Source: Sophora flavescens (lineage: Eukaryota; Streptophyta; Magnoliopsida; Fabales; Fabaceae). From it: 64,000 nucleotides of DNA. The DNA lies in assembly GCA_030762895.1 (NCBI GenBank), contig CM061067.1, positions 100,070,602 to 100,134,601 of the forward strand, read 5' to 3'. Shown in pieces: positions 10,829-22,735 of the stretch. The translations under genes were made by a program, and so were the position numbers. Under the pieces are notes generated by a model. That model was not told where the DNA came from and searched no databases. It worked only from the letters and a program-made list of their open reading frames with translations. How positions within the stretch are numbered: the first letter of the stretch is position 1; each line of letters starts with the position of its first letter.

Positions 10829-10936
10829 TCACGGCCTGGCCGTGATAGCCATCACGACCGTGACAGACAACAAAGGCAAGAATTCTATAAGACGGAACCT
10901 GTCACGGCCTGGCCATGACAACCATCACGGCCGTGA
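10829..10936. repeat. Duplicated CG-rich palindrome block
   Basis: TCACGGCCTGGCCGTGA (10829-10845) is a perfect palindrome around a central T. A near copy is at 10902-10918, and each is followed by an ATCACG(A/G)CCGTGACAG dyad. The two blocks are 73 bases apart. They stand out in an AT-rich LTR. Confidence 0.85.
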
Positions 10937-12173
10937 CAGACACTGAACATCCTCAATATCATAAATATTCAAACACCGAAATAATACGTCACATGCAGAT
11001 GGAATACCTCAACCAGCGTATCACAGTAAATTTGATAACATAAAATCAAATATTCTCAAATACATAAAATCAACTTAATGTCGATAAACCTACAATCCCC
11101 GAATCACCATTGGTTTTACAGAAAAGGTTTCCAATGGGATTTTGGTCTTGTCGATTACTCGACTACTAGTAGGGTTTAGGTCGCCCTACACAATTATCAT
11201 ATAATCTACTAATTATCGATTCCGTCTTTCCCCCACCTGAGTTATCACCGGAAACACATACACGACGATCCTCGTTATCCCGCCACGAGTTAACACAACC
11301 ACCTTCAACCAAATCAACAATAAAACAAATCAAGAAACTAAAAACATCCAAAACCCTACTATATGGTCACGGCTTCTAGGGTTTTGGGTGACTAAAATTC
11401 CTAATCATGATTAAGTCATGGATTAATGGTCCTTAATCAACCAAGATCATGGATTAGTGACTAAACAACTAAATTTTAAACTCAAAACTTCCTAACTCTC
11501 ATATACTTAGATTCGGCCTTAACATGTTCATGGGGCTAGGATTTTTAGTTTGATAAACCAACTTGGATTTATTAAGAATACATACTAATAGCTTGATTAC
11601 CAAGATCATTTATGAAAACTTTGAACAACACTCATCAAATCTCACCCATCTAGGGTTCGGCCAACATAGAGATTTTTGAGTAAAGATTTTCATTTTAATA
11701 AACTAATCATGGATTAGAGTGTGTAGACATACATGTCATATGGAATACATGATCATACATGACAACACATGAACAAAGCTCTACCAAACCTATTCTAATA
11801 GATTCGGCCAAGGTTAGGTTTTTAGGAAAGAATTTTTTTATTACATCATGCTCTTGGATTTAGATAATATGCATGATATCGAGAATATAGAAAGTGGTTT
11901 CAACATCATGAGATTTTTCTAGAATTTATTATGACTTTTCAAAGTTCTAGGTTTTGAAACTTAAAAGTGATGAAAAAATATGAAACAAACTTTGAATCAA
12001 GAAATTTATTGAAAATATATATAATTAAGGAAGAATATTAGGATTCACCTCTTGAAGATCAAAGACAAAGGAAATCCAAGAACTTGCTTCACAAATTTGA
12101 CACTAAAAGACTTATGAACTTAAGAGTTTTTGAACAAAAAGGCAATACAAACTAAATGAAATGTGAGGGAGGG

Positions 12174-12182
12174 TATTTATAG
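12174..12182 (-). promoter_or_regulatory. TATA box of the gypsy solo LTR
   Basis: CTATAAATA on the minus strand (plus strand TATTTATAG), roughly 1.1 kb into the LTR. It is the best core-promoter match in the LTR. Confidence 0.55.
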
Positions 12183-14352
12183 AGGTTGATTGCGCCATCT
12201 TGGAAGGATATAGTAGGGATTATTTGGCTTGTTCAAAGGATTTAAGTGCAAATAATTCCTAGGGACCATTTTGCAAAGATTCCAAAAGTATAAGGTCTAT
12301 TTTGAAAATTGCCAATAAATTGTAATGATGACCATTTGCCACATTAAATGTGGTCTTATCTTGACTATTCTTGGCTGATTTTTCTTCATGAGATATTTTA
12401 AGAAAAAGCTAGAATGTTTGATAAGATTTGAGAAGATAATAGAATGTAGTAGAATCTTGTAGAATAATGTAGAAAAATGTAGAGCATTTTAGAACAATCT
12501 TGGATCATCCAAAAATTATGAGGGAAGCCTCTTCTCCCTCATGGGCTTGTGCATGGGCCTAATAAATTTGGGCTTGGATTCATTTTTGTGGGGCCCACCA
12601 AAAGATTTAAGCTTAAGCATGACATAGGAAACTTGTAGGGTTTCAAACAGGCTTTATGGAATCAATCCATGGACAAGAAATTTGGGCTTCATAGCCACAG
12701 TCCAATAAGAGATTGGGATAAAGGACTCTGGCCCAATTCACTTAAAAAAACTTAGAAACTAACTTAGGGACCAAAGTGTAATTAACAGAAAGTTCAGGGA
12801 CTTAAGCGTAAAATTCAAAAATTGACACTTTAACCCTGTAGAACCTTATAAACTTAAAAGTATGATTCATCCCCATGAATCATCTCAAAATCCTAAGATA
12901 AACTCTTCATCTGCTCTTGGAAACTCCGAAATCCATTCTGCCGCTCACCCGATTACGTATTACACCCGAAAAACGTAAATTATTTTATTTTTTTCTGAAA
13001 TAAATCTAAAAATACAGAGTTGTAGGAAATAAAATAAAAACCTTAAGCCTTTCATTCACGAATTAAAATTAGTTCTTTTGAGCAGTATATATATACTATC
13101 AGTGAAAATAGCGGGCCGGGATTCACCCGTCGTTTCAACCAAAATTTTAATCGTAGCTTCCTACATTCAAGTAGGATTGAGTGATGAACTCCGTTTATTT
13201 AAAATAATTTTATAATACTGATATAATTATATACAAATAATCGTTCACATTTCGATTATTTTGAAACAGTGAAAATCGGGGTGTTACAGAAGCACTTATG
13301 AGTATTGAAACACTATTTTCATAGTAAGCTCAATAAAGATGATGAATAATTTTCACAATTGATTTCTCAAAATGATTTCGTAAAACTGTGATATGTTATG
13401 ATATTCGTATATGTTATTTTAGGTGTTCCTTTGATCCCTCTTTATATAGAAAACAAGTAAGTTATAGTCGTTGGGATCAATCAAAACAGATTTGGATCTG
13501 ATTAACAGAATCTGTTTTCTTGATTCTCGTTCTTGAAATAAGATTCTGATTGTTCTTGTAGAATTGGCGTTTATAAAATAATCGAGTCCATTTGGAAAAA
13601 TAGCTTCGTCCATTTGAAGAAAATAGCCGTGTCCATTTGAAAAAAATAGCCGAGTCCATATTGAAAAAAATAGTCGCTTCCATTTGCCACGTCAGCAGAC
13701 GGGAGTACTAACACAAAGTAATTGGACGTGCTCCAACTAGTAGACGAGCTCCATATGCCATGTCAGTGGACTGAGCTTCTCATTAAGATCTTAGCAAGTC
13801 CAAAGATTGGTGTGGACAAGAACTTTTATCACTTCAGTGGACGTGCGCTTATGTCACTTTAGTGGACGTGCGCTTGTATCACTTTAGTGGACGTGTGCTT
13901 GTATCACTTTCTTGGACGCCAGTTTTTATTATTCCCAGTGTTGGACGAGCGCTTATATTATTCCACTGTTGGACGAGCGCTTTGAAATCTTATTTTAAAA
14001 ATCATTTTCATTTACGAAAACTTATTCCTTTTAATGCAGGTTATGAAAAATGATTTTCGTTCACGCATCTTTTCAAATTGAGCTTATTTGTGAATAAGAG
14101 ATTTCATCTCTTACAAATCATCTAAGACTTAACACTAATTTCTTCGTTAAGCTCTTGTCTTGATGATTCCTTGATCTTCGTCCTTGCTCTTTGATTCCTC
14201 CAAGTTCTTCCTTGAAATTCTCCTTTGATTGCTCATTGAACTTGTTGAATATTGCTTGATACCTGTCTTTACAATTTGACACTAAAAACACTTGCATACA
14301 CATTAAGTTGTATTTGTCATATATCAAAATCTCTAAGTCATTGAGTTTAACA

Positions 14353-15710
14353 AAGGGGACCATATCCTCAATGCCAAACTCATCCATGGCTCCTCCTATA
14401 TCTGGTCTTCTATCCTGAAATCCATAGAGGAGCTTAAACCTGGTTTCCAACACAAAATTGGAAAGGGAGAGATCTCTATTTGGTACCAGAAATGGCTAGA
14501 TGAGGATCTGATATGTAACATGGTTCCTTGTGTGCATATTCAGGACTCACAACTCCAGATCGAAGACATTTATCATGAAGGTGAGGGGCATTGGGGTCTC
14601 TCGGCAACCCCTCTTCCAAGGGATGTTAAATTAAAGATGAGTAGCCATTTTGTTGATGGAGCTACCGAGGATGCAGTCATCTTGGGAAACTCTTCTTCAG
14701 GTATCTACACAACCAAGGAAGCTTACAATTGGTTGATCTCTGCGTCTTTATCGCAAACAGATGGTGGGGATCCCTGGAATTGGATTTCGCACCTAAAACT
14801 CCCAGAAAATATAAAACACTTTATGTGGATTATCCTCCATGATAGCCTCCCAACAAACCTCTTCCGTTGAAAGAGACATGTCTCCCTCGATGCTTCCTGT
14901 CCAAGTTGTGGCGCTAGCAAGGAATCAATCACCCATTTTCTTCGGGACTATTCCAAAAACAGATATATTTGGAGGCTTCTGAAATTTGACCAAACGTTGA
15001 ATTTTTTCTCCCAAAACTGTTATGATTGGATCTATAATAACACCAATAAAGAGCAAGGCCACCTTTTTGCTGTGTGCTTCTGGATGATTTTGTAAAGAAT
15101 GAATGATGCCATTTTTAAAGACAAAACCTGTACTGATTGGTTTTTACTGAACCAGATCCGCACGCTTCATGAGCTTGTCTCTCAGAATTTTGCTTCTCAA
15201 ACCCCTTCGCTCCCTCCTAAGGAAGTGATCTGGTCTCCCCCTCTGCTAATTGCTTCAAATTGAATGTCGATGTAAGTTCATTTGGGATCCCAGGGAATTA
15301 TGGCTTTGGTGGTCTGATCAGAGACATGTATGGACACTGGGTTGTTGGTTTCTCTGACTCGTGTGATTCACAACTAACTTGAATGTTGAACTGATGGCTA
15401 TTCAACAAGGCCTCGCCCTTGCTTGGAAAAAAGCTATAGATGCATCAACCAGGGCACTCATAGACTTCATCCGTATGCCCCTCTCATTAACAACATCCAT
15501 TCTTTCTGGTTGTATCCTTGGAATCTGAGATTTCAACATACTTTCAGGGAATGAAATGCTTGTGCAGATTGGCCTGCTCGGATCACCCCTTTTTTGTTTG
15601 GGATTCTTGTCCTAGGGAATTAAGCCTTATTTTGTTGGCTGATGCCTCTGGGTTTTTAGGCTAAGGCCTTAGTTGTTTGTTTTCCTTCAGACAAATAAAA
15701 AAAAACAATA
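14353..15710 (+). pseudogene. 5'-truncated L1-type LINE (end of RT, zf-RVT, RNase H)
   Basis: The frame from about 14430 reads through an RT C-terminal block (Lys-Ile-Gly-Lys-Gly-Glu-Ile-Ser-Ile-Trp-Tyr-Gln), then the open part 14520-14870 with YTTKEAYNWL and LPENIKHFMWIILHDSLPT. After a stop comes CPSCGASKESITHFLRDY, the zinc-binding RT-associated domain. Remnants of a plant-type RNase H (VNVSSFGIPG- and GFGGLIRD-like) follow to about 15450, and the element ends in an A-rich tail at 15698-15708. Stops and shifts abound. The copia LTR abuts its left side directly, so the LINE may have been the copia target. Confidence 0.75.
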
Positions 15711-15860
15711 ACCTTTTAATTTACGCAGAAAAAATTAACTTGCAGAATAAAAAATAACCCAATTAAGTAAAAATAGTATAATAATTAAAATAAAATTCAA
15801 GATGCTTTTCATTATAGTTTAATAATGTTATCTCCAAAATGTTAAATAAAAATAAACATA

Positions 15861-17330
15861 TCATCTAGCATTCCATAATAAATTAGCAATATTGTTGCGT
15901 ATCTCCTTCATCGTAGTAGATATCTCATTCAGATTTTCACCATTTGTGTCGCCGTCAATAATATCTGGAAGTTCATCATGAGGTGTGTATTCTGAATGTT
16001 ACTCGAGCATAGTAAATATTATGTCATCTTGTGAGTTGAAGCTACTATAATTATGTAATGCAAATGCAGCCATTATAACATCAATTTGAGTATCTAAACT
16101 AAATTGTGGCATTTTACTAAGTATCTTCCATCTTTTCTTCAATACTCCAAATGATCTTTCAATACAACTTTGAAGAGATGAATGTATATGGTTAAAGGCT
16201 TCTTGAGCATTAATTGGGGGCTCTTGTTCAAATTGGGAATGATGATACCTTACCTTGGGATAAGGCACCAAATATCTTTCTTTATCCGGATATCCTTTAT
16301 CCACCAAATAATATCTACCTATTAAGAAAAGGAAAAAAATTAATGTGATTATAAAAAAAATAATTAGAAAAATATGATTAACAATAACTTGTGGCAGCTT
16401 CGGAAAGTTTAGTGCCGGTGTATTGATTGCATGAAAGAAAACACGCGTGTCATGTGATCCCTCCCATCCGACTGATAAAATTGTGAAACACATATCAAAG
16501 TCACAATTGGCCATGACATTAAAGGTGGGGATTCCTTTTCTTCCCCTGTAACGCATCTGATGTGACTCAGGAATACATGCGGCTATATGGGTGCCATCAA
16601 TACATCCAATACAATCATGTTATAAACAAATTAGTTAATGGTGTTCATCATGATATGGAAAAATAAATATTTTTCTTTTTCTTTTTACCTTTAAATAGGG
16701 CATGTATCGTTCATCATTAGCAATGTGAGGCGGTACAAATTGAAAAGTTGGATCCTTTGGTCTTATGATATCATGTGCAAGACCCCTTACCCCTTGCTCC
16801 TACCAAATGGCTTTCAAAACTTCATGAAATGCTTTACTGATAGTCTCGCCATAATGTTGAAACCGCTCTCTATCATCCCTATTAGAAGCACCCATTGCAA
16901 GTGTATACACACACAAATATGCCCACTTTCTCTACCGCTGACATTCTCTTACTTGGTTGCAAGCCATATTTTGATTGCAACTCTTCACATAATTGTGTAA
17001 AAAAACTTTGGTCCATTCTAAAGGCATTCAGACATCAAACAGGATGTCCATTTAATATATCATTCATCCAATTTTCTCCTCTTTGAAGTGAAATCATGCA
17101 TAGTTCCTTATAAATATATTTATAGTAATATTCAGAAAATGCACCCAGCGCACATGATGTTATATTCCAAAAGGCAACACACTTTCTTCACTTTTTTCTC
17201 TTTCAATATCCATGATGTACCTACTAGTAAAAAATATATAAATAATATTGATAAACATATTGACAAAAAAAATGACCGCATAAAAAATAACCAAATCGCA
17301 TCACGGTGGTAAGAACTTTTCAAGTCAACA
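15861..17330 (-). pseudogene. PIF/Harbinger transposase (DDE_Tnp_4)
   Basis: Minus-strand order: degraded N-terminal part (17330-16690), then GCIDGTHIAACIPE (first catalytic D, about 16570-16610), GIPTFNVMANCDFDMCFT and VGWEGSHDTRVF. A 70-bp intron follows, then YYLVDKGYPD (second D), CIERSFGVLKKRWKIL (catalytic E), and a C-terminus EIRNNIANLLW ending at the TGA at 15861. An in-frame stop at about 15999 truncates the last 45 or so residues. Several stops lie in the N-terminal part, and an upstream intron (near 16617-16690) has no clean acceptor. DDE transposases of this family cut and paste elements with TTA/TAA target sites and work with a Myb-like partner, here at 25032-28946. Confidence 0.88.
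16319..16388 (-). other. Intron in PIF transposase gene
   Basis: GT at 16388-16387 and AG at 16320-16319 (minus). Removing 70 bases brings the LNFPKLPQ block next to GRYYLVDKGYPD, the normal arrangement in this family. Left in, it encodes an artificial hydrophobic stretch. Confidence 0.75.
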
Positions 17331-17347
17331 TCACATTATCTCAACCC

Positions 17348-18652
17348 TGAAATAGACAACTATAAACAGAAGAAGGGGGGGTTGAATTGTGTTTATCAGA
17401 ATTTAAGACAAAGTTGAAAACTTTTCACACACAGAAGCTAAGTTCAGGCGAGTGGTAAAGGACAGTACATACAGGTGACCTGTCTGATGAGATTTCAATA
17501 GAATAAACACAAGCATACAATTTGAAAACAGATTTAATATTCACACTTTAACCCCTTAGATAGAAAGCAGATATAATAATCAACGCAACTAAAGAGTTTA
17601 AGGGAAGAAAGATTAACACAGCTATTTATCTTGGTTCACTCGTCAACACAAAGAGCTACATCCAGTCCTTGGCAGCACCAAGTTTTATCCACTATAACTG
17701 ATCGGGTTACAGACTCCAAATATTGTTTGCACACCTAGCCTCTTCAGGCTCAAAGACAAGTATTCTTTGCACACCTGGCCTCTTCAGGCTCACTCAGGTT
17801 TGGTTAAGAAGTTTGTTTGTAATAGATACAATCAGACAGATAGATCTTTCACTAACACTCAGAGAGTGGTTTAAATGTAAGCTTAGGAAAGACTGTGTAA
17901 TAACAAATGATTGAAGAATACAGATTGAAAGAATAAAGGAAATAAATGCGCAGAGTAATGGCTTTAATGTTGTGTGTCCTTTATCATCTTCAATGACTTT
18001 TGTATTTATAGCCTTCAAGCATTTAAGATCTGTTAGAGTCATTCTGGGCAGCCATTAATGCAATAGGAACGTTGGTTGTACTCTAACATGAAGGATCATG
18101 GCTTTGTGCATCGTGTACTAGCCATATCAGAGTTGTGCAGAGTGCTTTATGTACTTTGCTGAGTACTTTTCCCTTTTTGTGTAATAACCAGAAGTACTAG
18201 GGAATAAAGTATGTTGGAAGCATTCTTTAACTGGACTTCAGTTCTGATTTTGGAGGTTACTTGGGAGAGTGACTTCTGACTTTTCTTGATAAGCGTGAGA
18301 CTAAGTAAGAGAGAAAGCTTCGAGTCTTCTTTATGATGGGACAACTTGGAAAAGCTTGTTTGCTCTTTGTTTTTTCTTCGAGGAACTTCAGACATGTGTA
18401 GGAACTTGTGGGAAGACAAGTTTAAAGCTTCACTTGAAGAAAGTCAATAATCCTAGTTAGCAGACAGATTGACTTTTGCTTATCCAGACAGGTAGTCATC
18501 TACGTGAGCAGATAGATGATTCTTACTGTTTTGATCTACACACTAGGTAGACAGGTTAGCAACCAACATGAAAGTTAATTAAATCATTAACCAATGTTTA
18601 GATCACTTCAAAACTTAGGGAAATGCACATTAGACATTTCAGAGACTTAACA
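17348..18652 (-). repeat. Copia F 3' LTR (1305 bp)
   Basis: Minus: TGTTAAGTCTC...GTCTATTTCA. TATA box GGCTATAAATAC at about 18003-18012. Two hairpin units (17737-17750, AGCCT-cttc-AGGCT; and 17777-17790) lie about 220-270 bases downstream of it. The polypurine tract is AAAAAGGGGGAGAT at 18653-18666. Confidence 0.9.
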
Positions 18653-19058
18653 ATCTCCCCCTTTTTGATGATGACAAACATTGAGATGATTTAATGATCC
18701 TCAAAATATCAACATAAGAGGTAATGCATATCAGACAGGTTGACATTTTCTTAAGAAGACGGTGCACTTAAGTAAGATGTTGATCAGGCATTAAGGTTAC
18801 CGATAAGTTCCAGTTTAACTTAGACAAAAAATAAATATTTGAATCATCTAACTTCCAGATTTATCAGAGCATACGTCATTTTCAAAACATTGCAAATCAT
18901 CTCCATACATACTACTTTCTCCCCATTTTGTCAACAACAAAAAGGAGTGAACGGGAAAGTAAAGAAACCTTAAAGAAATATGATAAAAACTTATTTTATT
19001 CATCATAAGCTGTTACAAGTACAAGGCAGTTTGTACAACAACAGAGAAACAAAACTAC

Positions 19059-20560
19059 CTAGGCAGTTTGCCTTTTGCTTGACCGTGAGACTAAGCTTGC
19101 TCCAATGAAGTGACACCCTCCACTAGTGCTTTTTCTTTCTATTCTGTCTCCAGGAAAATCAGCATCACAAAATCCCACTAATTTGTATTCTTTTGATCTT
19201 AGATATAGCAAACCAAGATTAGTAGTTCCAAGCAAATATCTAAATATTCTTTTAACAGCCTTAAGATGAGATTCTCTAGGGTCAGATAGGAATCTAGCAC
19301 ACTTACAGACACTAAACTGGATGTCAGGTCTGCTTGAGGTTAAGTACAGTAGAGATCCAATTATACCTCTGTAGACAGTTTGGTCTACCTTTTTACCTTC
19401 ATCATCTTTGCTTAGTTTTGCATTGGGTTGCATGTGAGTTTTCACGAGCTTGACATTTTCCATTTTGTACTTCTTGAGTATCGCCTTGGTATACTTTTGT
19501 TGATGGATATAAATTCCATCACTTGTCTGCTTGATTTGTAATTCAAGGAAGAACTTCAATTCTCCCATCATGCTCATCTCAAATTCAGCTTGCATTAGCT
19601 TTGAAAATTCCTTGCATAGTTTTTCATTAGTTGCTGCAAAAATAATATCATCAATATATATATTTGAACTATAATAAAGTTCTCTTTAGAGCTTTTCTTA
19701 AACAAGGTAGTATCTACTTGTCCTCTAGTAAAACCATTTTGCATGAGAAAAGAACTAGTCTATCATACCATGCTCTAGGTGCTTGTTTCAAACCATATAA
19801 TGCCGTTTTAAGTTTGAAAACATGATCTGGTTTATCAGTATCCTCAAAACCAGGAGCACTTCTTCTTCAATTATACCATTTTGGAAATCACTTTTTACAT
19901 CCATTTGAAAAAGAGTGATTTGGTGTTGAGCAACATATGACATTAAGATGCGTATAGATTCTATTCTACCTACAGGTGCAAATATTTTAATATAATCAAT
20001 ACCTTCTTGTTGGTTTAGCCTTGAGCTACTAACCTTGCCTTATTTCTGACAACTTTACCATCTACATCCAATTTGTTTCTGAAGACCCATCAAGTTCCAA
20101 TAACATACTTGTTTTTGGGCTTAGAGACAAGTGTCCAGACATTATTTCTAGTGAACTGTTTGAGTTCTTCTTGCATAGCAAGAATCCAGCTTTCATCCTC
20201 AAGAGCTTCTTAAATGTGCTTTGACTCTATTTCTGAGATAAAGGCTACATTGCTTGATTCTCTTAGCGTGGGTCTGGTTCTCACTCCTTCAGAGGAATTT
20301 CCAATAATAAGATCCTTAGGATGATGAGAGTTGAACTTTCAATCCCTTTTGAGATCATCAGGAAGATCTTGACTTGTCTGTTGACTATTCTGCTGACTTG
20401 TTTGCTCCACTTGTCTATCTGGCTCAAGCACATGTTCTATCTTGGTCAGATCAGGTTGTTGATTTTCTGGCCTGTTTATATCAAGACCTGCAAGATCATC
20501 TTCTAGATTTGATGGTTCCCTATCAGTCTTTAAACCATCATTAAATATAACATGAACGGA
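19059..20560 (-). pseudogene. Copia F reverse transcriptase and truncated RNase H
   Basis: The open part (19059-19595) covers the RT end: FEMSMMGELKFFLELQIKQT, IHQQKYTKAILKKY, then YRGIIGSLLYLTSSRPD and the RNase H start DADFPGDRIERKSTSGGCHF. It stops after SLVSRSSKRQ, so the remaining 130 or so RNase H residues (AEAEY, DN, DIFTK blocks) are absent before the 3' untranslated region. Between 19600 and 20560 RT is recognisable (ESWILAMQEELKQF, NVWTLVSKPKNKYVIGT) but broken by several stops and shifts. Confidence 0.85.
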
Positions 20561-20833
20561 TTCTTCAATAACATGGGTTCTGGAATTTTAAACTCTAAAA
20601 GCTTTAGACATTTCAGAATAGCCTACGAAAATACCTTTATCTACCTTTGAATCAAACTTTCCAAAATGATATTTAGTATTCAAAATAAAACATTCACATC
20701 CAAATGCATGAAAATAAGATATGTTGGGGCTTTTTTCTTTCCACAATTCAGAAGGAGTCTTCTTTAGAAAAGGTCTAATAAGTACTCTGTTTTGTACATA
20801 ACAAGTAGTGTTTACAGCTTCTGTCCAAAAGTA

Positions 20834-22000
20834 CTAAGGGAGATTATTTTCATTGAGCATAGATCTAGCCATCTCTTGCAGAGATATGTTCTTTCTCTCA
20901 ACCACTCCATTTTGTTGTGGAGTTCTAGGTGAAGAGAAATTGTGAGAGATCTCATTCTCCTCAAAGAACAGTCTAAACTGCTCATTTTCAAATTCTCCCC
21001 CATGATCACTTCTAAGGGTAGAAATACAGAAACCCTGCTCATTTTGTACTCTTTTGCAGAATACTGAGAAAGCCTTAAAAGACTCATCCTTGTGGGTTAA
21101 GAAGAGTACCCATGTAAATCTAGAATAGTCATCAACTATGACAAATCCATATTTTCTTCCAGTCAGGCTGGCAACACTAACTGGTCTAAACAGATCCATA
21201 TGTAACAACTGAAGAGGTCTAGAGGTTGATACTTGGTTTTTAGATTTGAAACTTGATTTTATCTGTTTACCTCTATGACATGCATCACACAAGACATATT
21301 TCTTAAAACTAATATCAGGAAATCCTTTCACAAGGTTATTCCTTTTTAATTTAGAAATTAGTTTCATACTAGCATGTCCTAGTTTCTTATGCCATAACCA
21401 TCTCTCATCCTCTTTAGACATCAGACAGGTTACACTTTGATCTGAGAGATCAGACAGTTCAATCTTATACAGATTTTGTTGCCTTTTAGCTGAAAAGAGG
21501 GTTTTGCCATTACAGTCTTTAACTATGCATACATCCTTGGTAAAGGAAACATCAAATCCACTATCACATAATTGACTTATGCTAAGTAAATTGTATCTTA
21601 ATCCTTTAACCATAAGAACATTAGATATATAGGGAAGAGGAGGATTACCACCAATAGTGCCAATGCCTATAACCTTCCCTTTCTGATTGCCTCCAAAGGC
21701 AACATGTCCTCCTTTCTTAAGTTGGAGGTCTAGGAACATAGACCTTTCTCCTGTCATATGTCGCGAGCAACCACCATCCAGGTACCAGCAGTGGTGTTTT
21801 CTTTGTCCTGTGAGGACATCTGCAATAGAAATTATTTGATCTTTAGGTACCCATATTTTTCTGGGTCCTTTTCTGTTAGTTCTAGGAGTCTTTGAAGACT
21901 TCATTCTCTTCTTATGAATACACTTAGACATAACATGTCCAGTTTTTCCACAGAAGTTACAGACAAGTATAGATTTAATTATTGTTGACTTAACAGACAC
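20834..22000 (-). pseudogene. Copia F second knuckle, protease and integrase
   Basis: 388 residues: zinc knuckle CNFCGKTGHVMSKC, KIWVPKDQ, protease region WYLDGGCSRHMTG, GAG-pre-integrase HKKLGHASMKL and CDACHRGK, then the integrase core with D in LLHMDLFRP, D in LRSDHGGEFENEQF and E in NGVVERKN. The protease site reads D-G-G where D-S/T-G is normal, and HMDLFGP has Gly changed to Arg. The frame stops after MLNENNLP; similarity to the integrase C-terminus continues downstream to about 20540 with a stop. Confidence 0.88.
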
Positions 22001-22075
22001 ATTAGAGACTTTAGTTGATACTTTATGATGTGTCTGATGGACATATCCAATACCTTCTTTGTTAAGAGAGTGCCT

Positions 22076-22432
22076 CTAACAGCCAAGCAGCTTAGTCAGA
22101 TTGTCTCTACCATTAACAAATTTGGCAAGATCAGAAGTGAGCTCTTCCACTTTCTGCTGAAGTTTCTCAACTTCCTCAGATAGTGATGTTTCACTTGTGA
22201 TTTTAGCTTCATCAGACTTTTCAGTCTTCAGCTCACTGTTCTCTTTAGCCAGCTTCTCACACTCTTGAGATTTCTGTTTATGCTCACTGGTGAGCTTTAC
22301 ATACTCTCTCTTGAGGGATTTGAAGGCCTTAGATAAGCAGTTGTATTCCTCCAGCAACTCCTCATGGGCATCAAGCAATTCCTCATAGTCAGGATGTACC
22401 TCATCGTCTGAGTCTGAGTCAGTGTTGGCCAT
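22076..22432 (-). pseudogene. Copia F gag coiled-coil segment
   Basis: 118 residues, strongly helical and charged (LLDAHEELLEEYNCL, EEVEKLQQKVEELTSDLAKF, VNGRDNLTKLLG). The same segment lies between the knuckles in elements A and J. It is cut by stops on either side. Confidence 0.8.
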
Positions 22433-22447
22433 TAAACAAAGATTAGC

Positions 22448-22735
22448 TTATTCTTCTGTTTCTTCATTAGAAGATGTTGACTCCAGATCCTCCCAAGTAG
22501 CCATCATTCTTTTCTTCTTCTTTTTGAAGAACTTCTTAAAAGGTACTTTCTTGAGTTGAGGACATTCAGCTTTGATGTGACCTGGCTTCTTGCACTCGTA
22601 GCAGACAATTGAACTCCTGTCTGTTGAAGTGGATTCTTTTAAGTTCTTTTCCTTGTTGAACCTTCTGAATGGTATATACTTTTTGAACTTCTTTTTCTGT
22701 AGGAGAAGCTTTATCTTCCTGGTTAGGAGAGACAA
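22448..22735 (-). pseudogene. Copia F gag basic region and first zinc knuckle
   Basis: 95 residues: Lys-rich FRRFNKEKNLKES, then a complete knuckle CYECKKPGHIKAECP, then KKFFKKKKKRM and WEDLE. It overlaps the gag N-terminal frame by about 13 bases in another frame, so one frameshift separates them. Confidence 0.8.

Larger units (their letters stand above)
9520..13288 (-). mobile_element. Ty3/gypsy (chromovirus-like) solo LTR, 3769 bp
   Basis: On the minus strand it runs TGTAACACCCC...GGGGTGTCTCA. It is flanked by a perfect 5-bp target duplication GAAGC at 9515-9519 and 13289-13293, and it interrupts the copia LTR exactly there. No internal coding domain is present. A related LTR 3' half in plus orientation, attached to gypsy gag/RT, occurs at 29766-30961 (matching blocks around 9720-9930 and 10380-10480), which supports the gypsy assignment. 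Contains a 50-bp tandem array, CG-rich palindromes and a TATA box. Confidence 0.88.
8877..14352 (-). repeat. 5' LTR (minus), copia family A/B, split by a solo LTR
   Basis: Minus-strand LTR starting TGTTAAACTC at 14352 and ending AACAACA at 8877. Removing the nested 9520-13288 element and one GAAGC repeat leaves about 1702 bases, compared with 1777 in the plus copy. Most of the difference lies in the two minisatellites. TATA box at 13440-13450 and hairpin CTCTT-gtg-AAGAG-type at 9381-9393 (plus strand) match the other copy. Confidence 0.88.

Noticed and set aside
9520..13288. Treating 9520-13288 as a DNA transposon because TGAGACACCCC and GGGGTGTTACA are inverted
   Set aside because: TG...CA ends, a 5-bp TSD and similarity to an LTR attached to gypsy gag/RT at 29766-30961 fit a solo LTR better.
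13862..14053. Paired inverted ORFs at 4182-4373 and 13862-14053
   Set aside because: They are the two copies of the LTR minisatellite region; the match reflects the LTRs, not a conserved protein.
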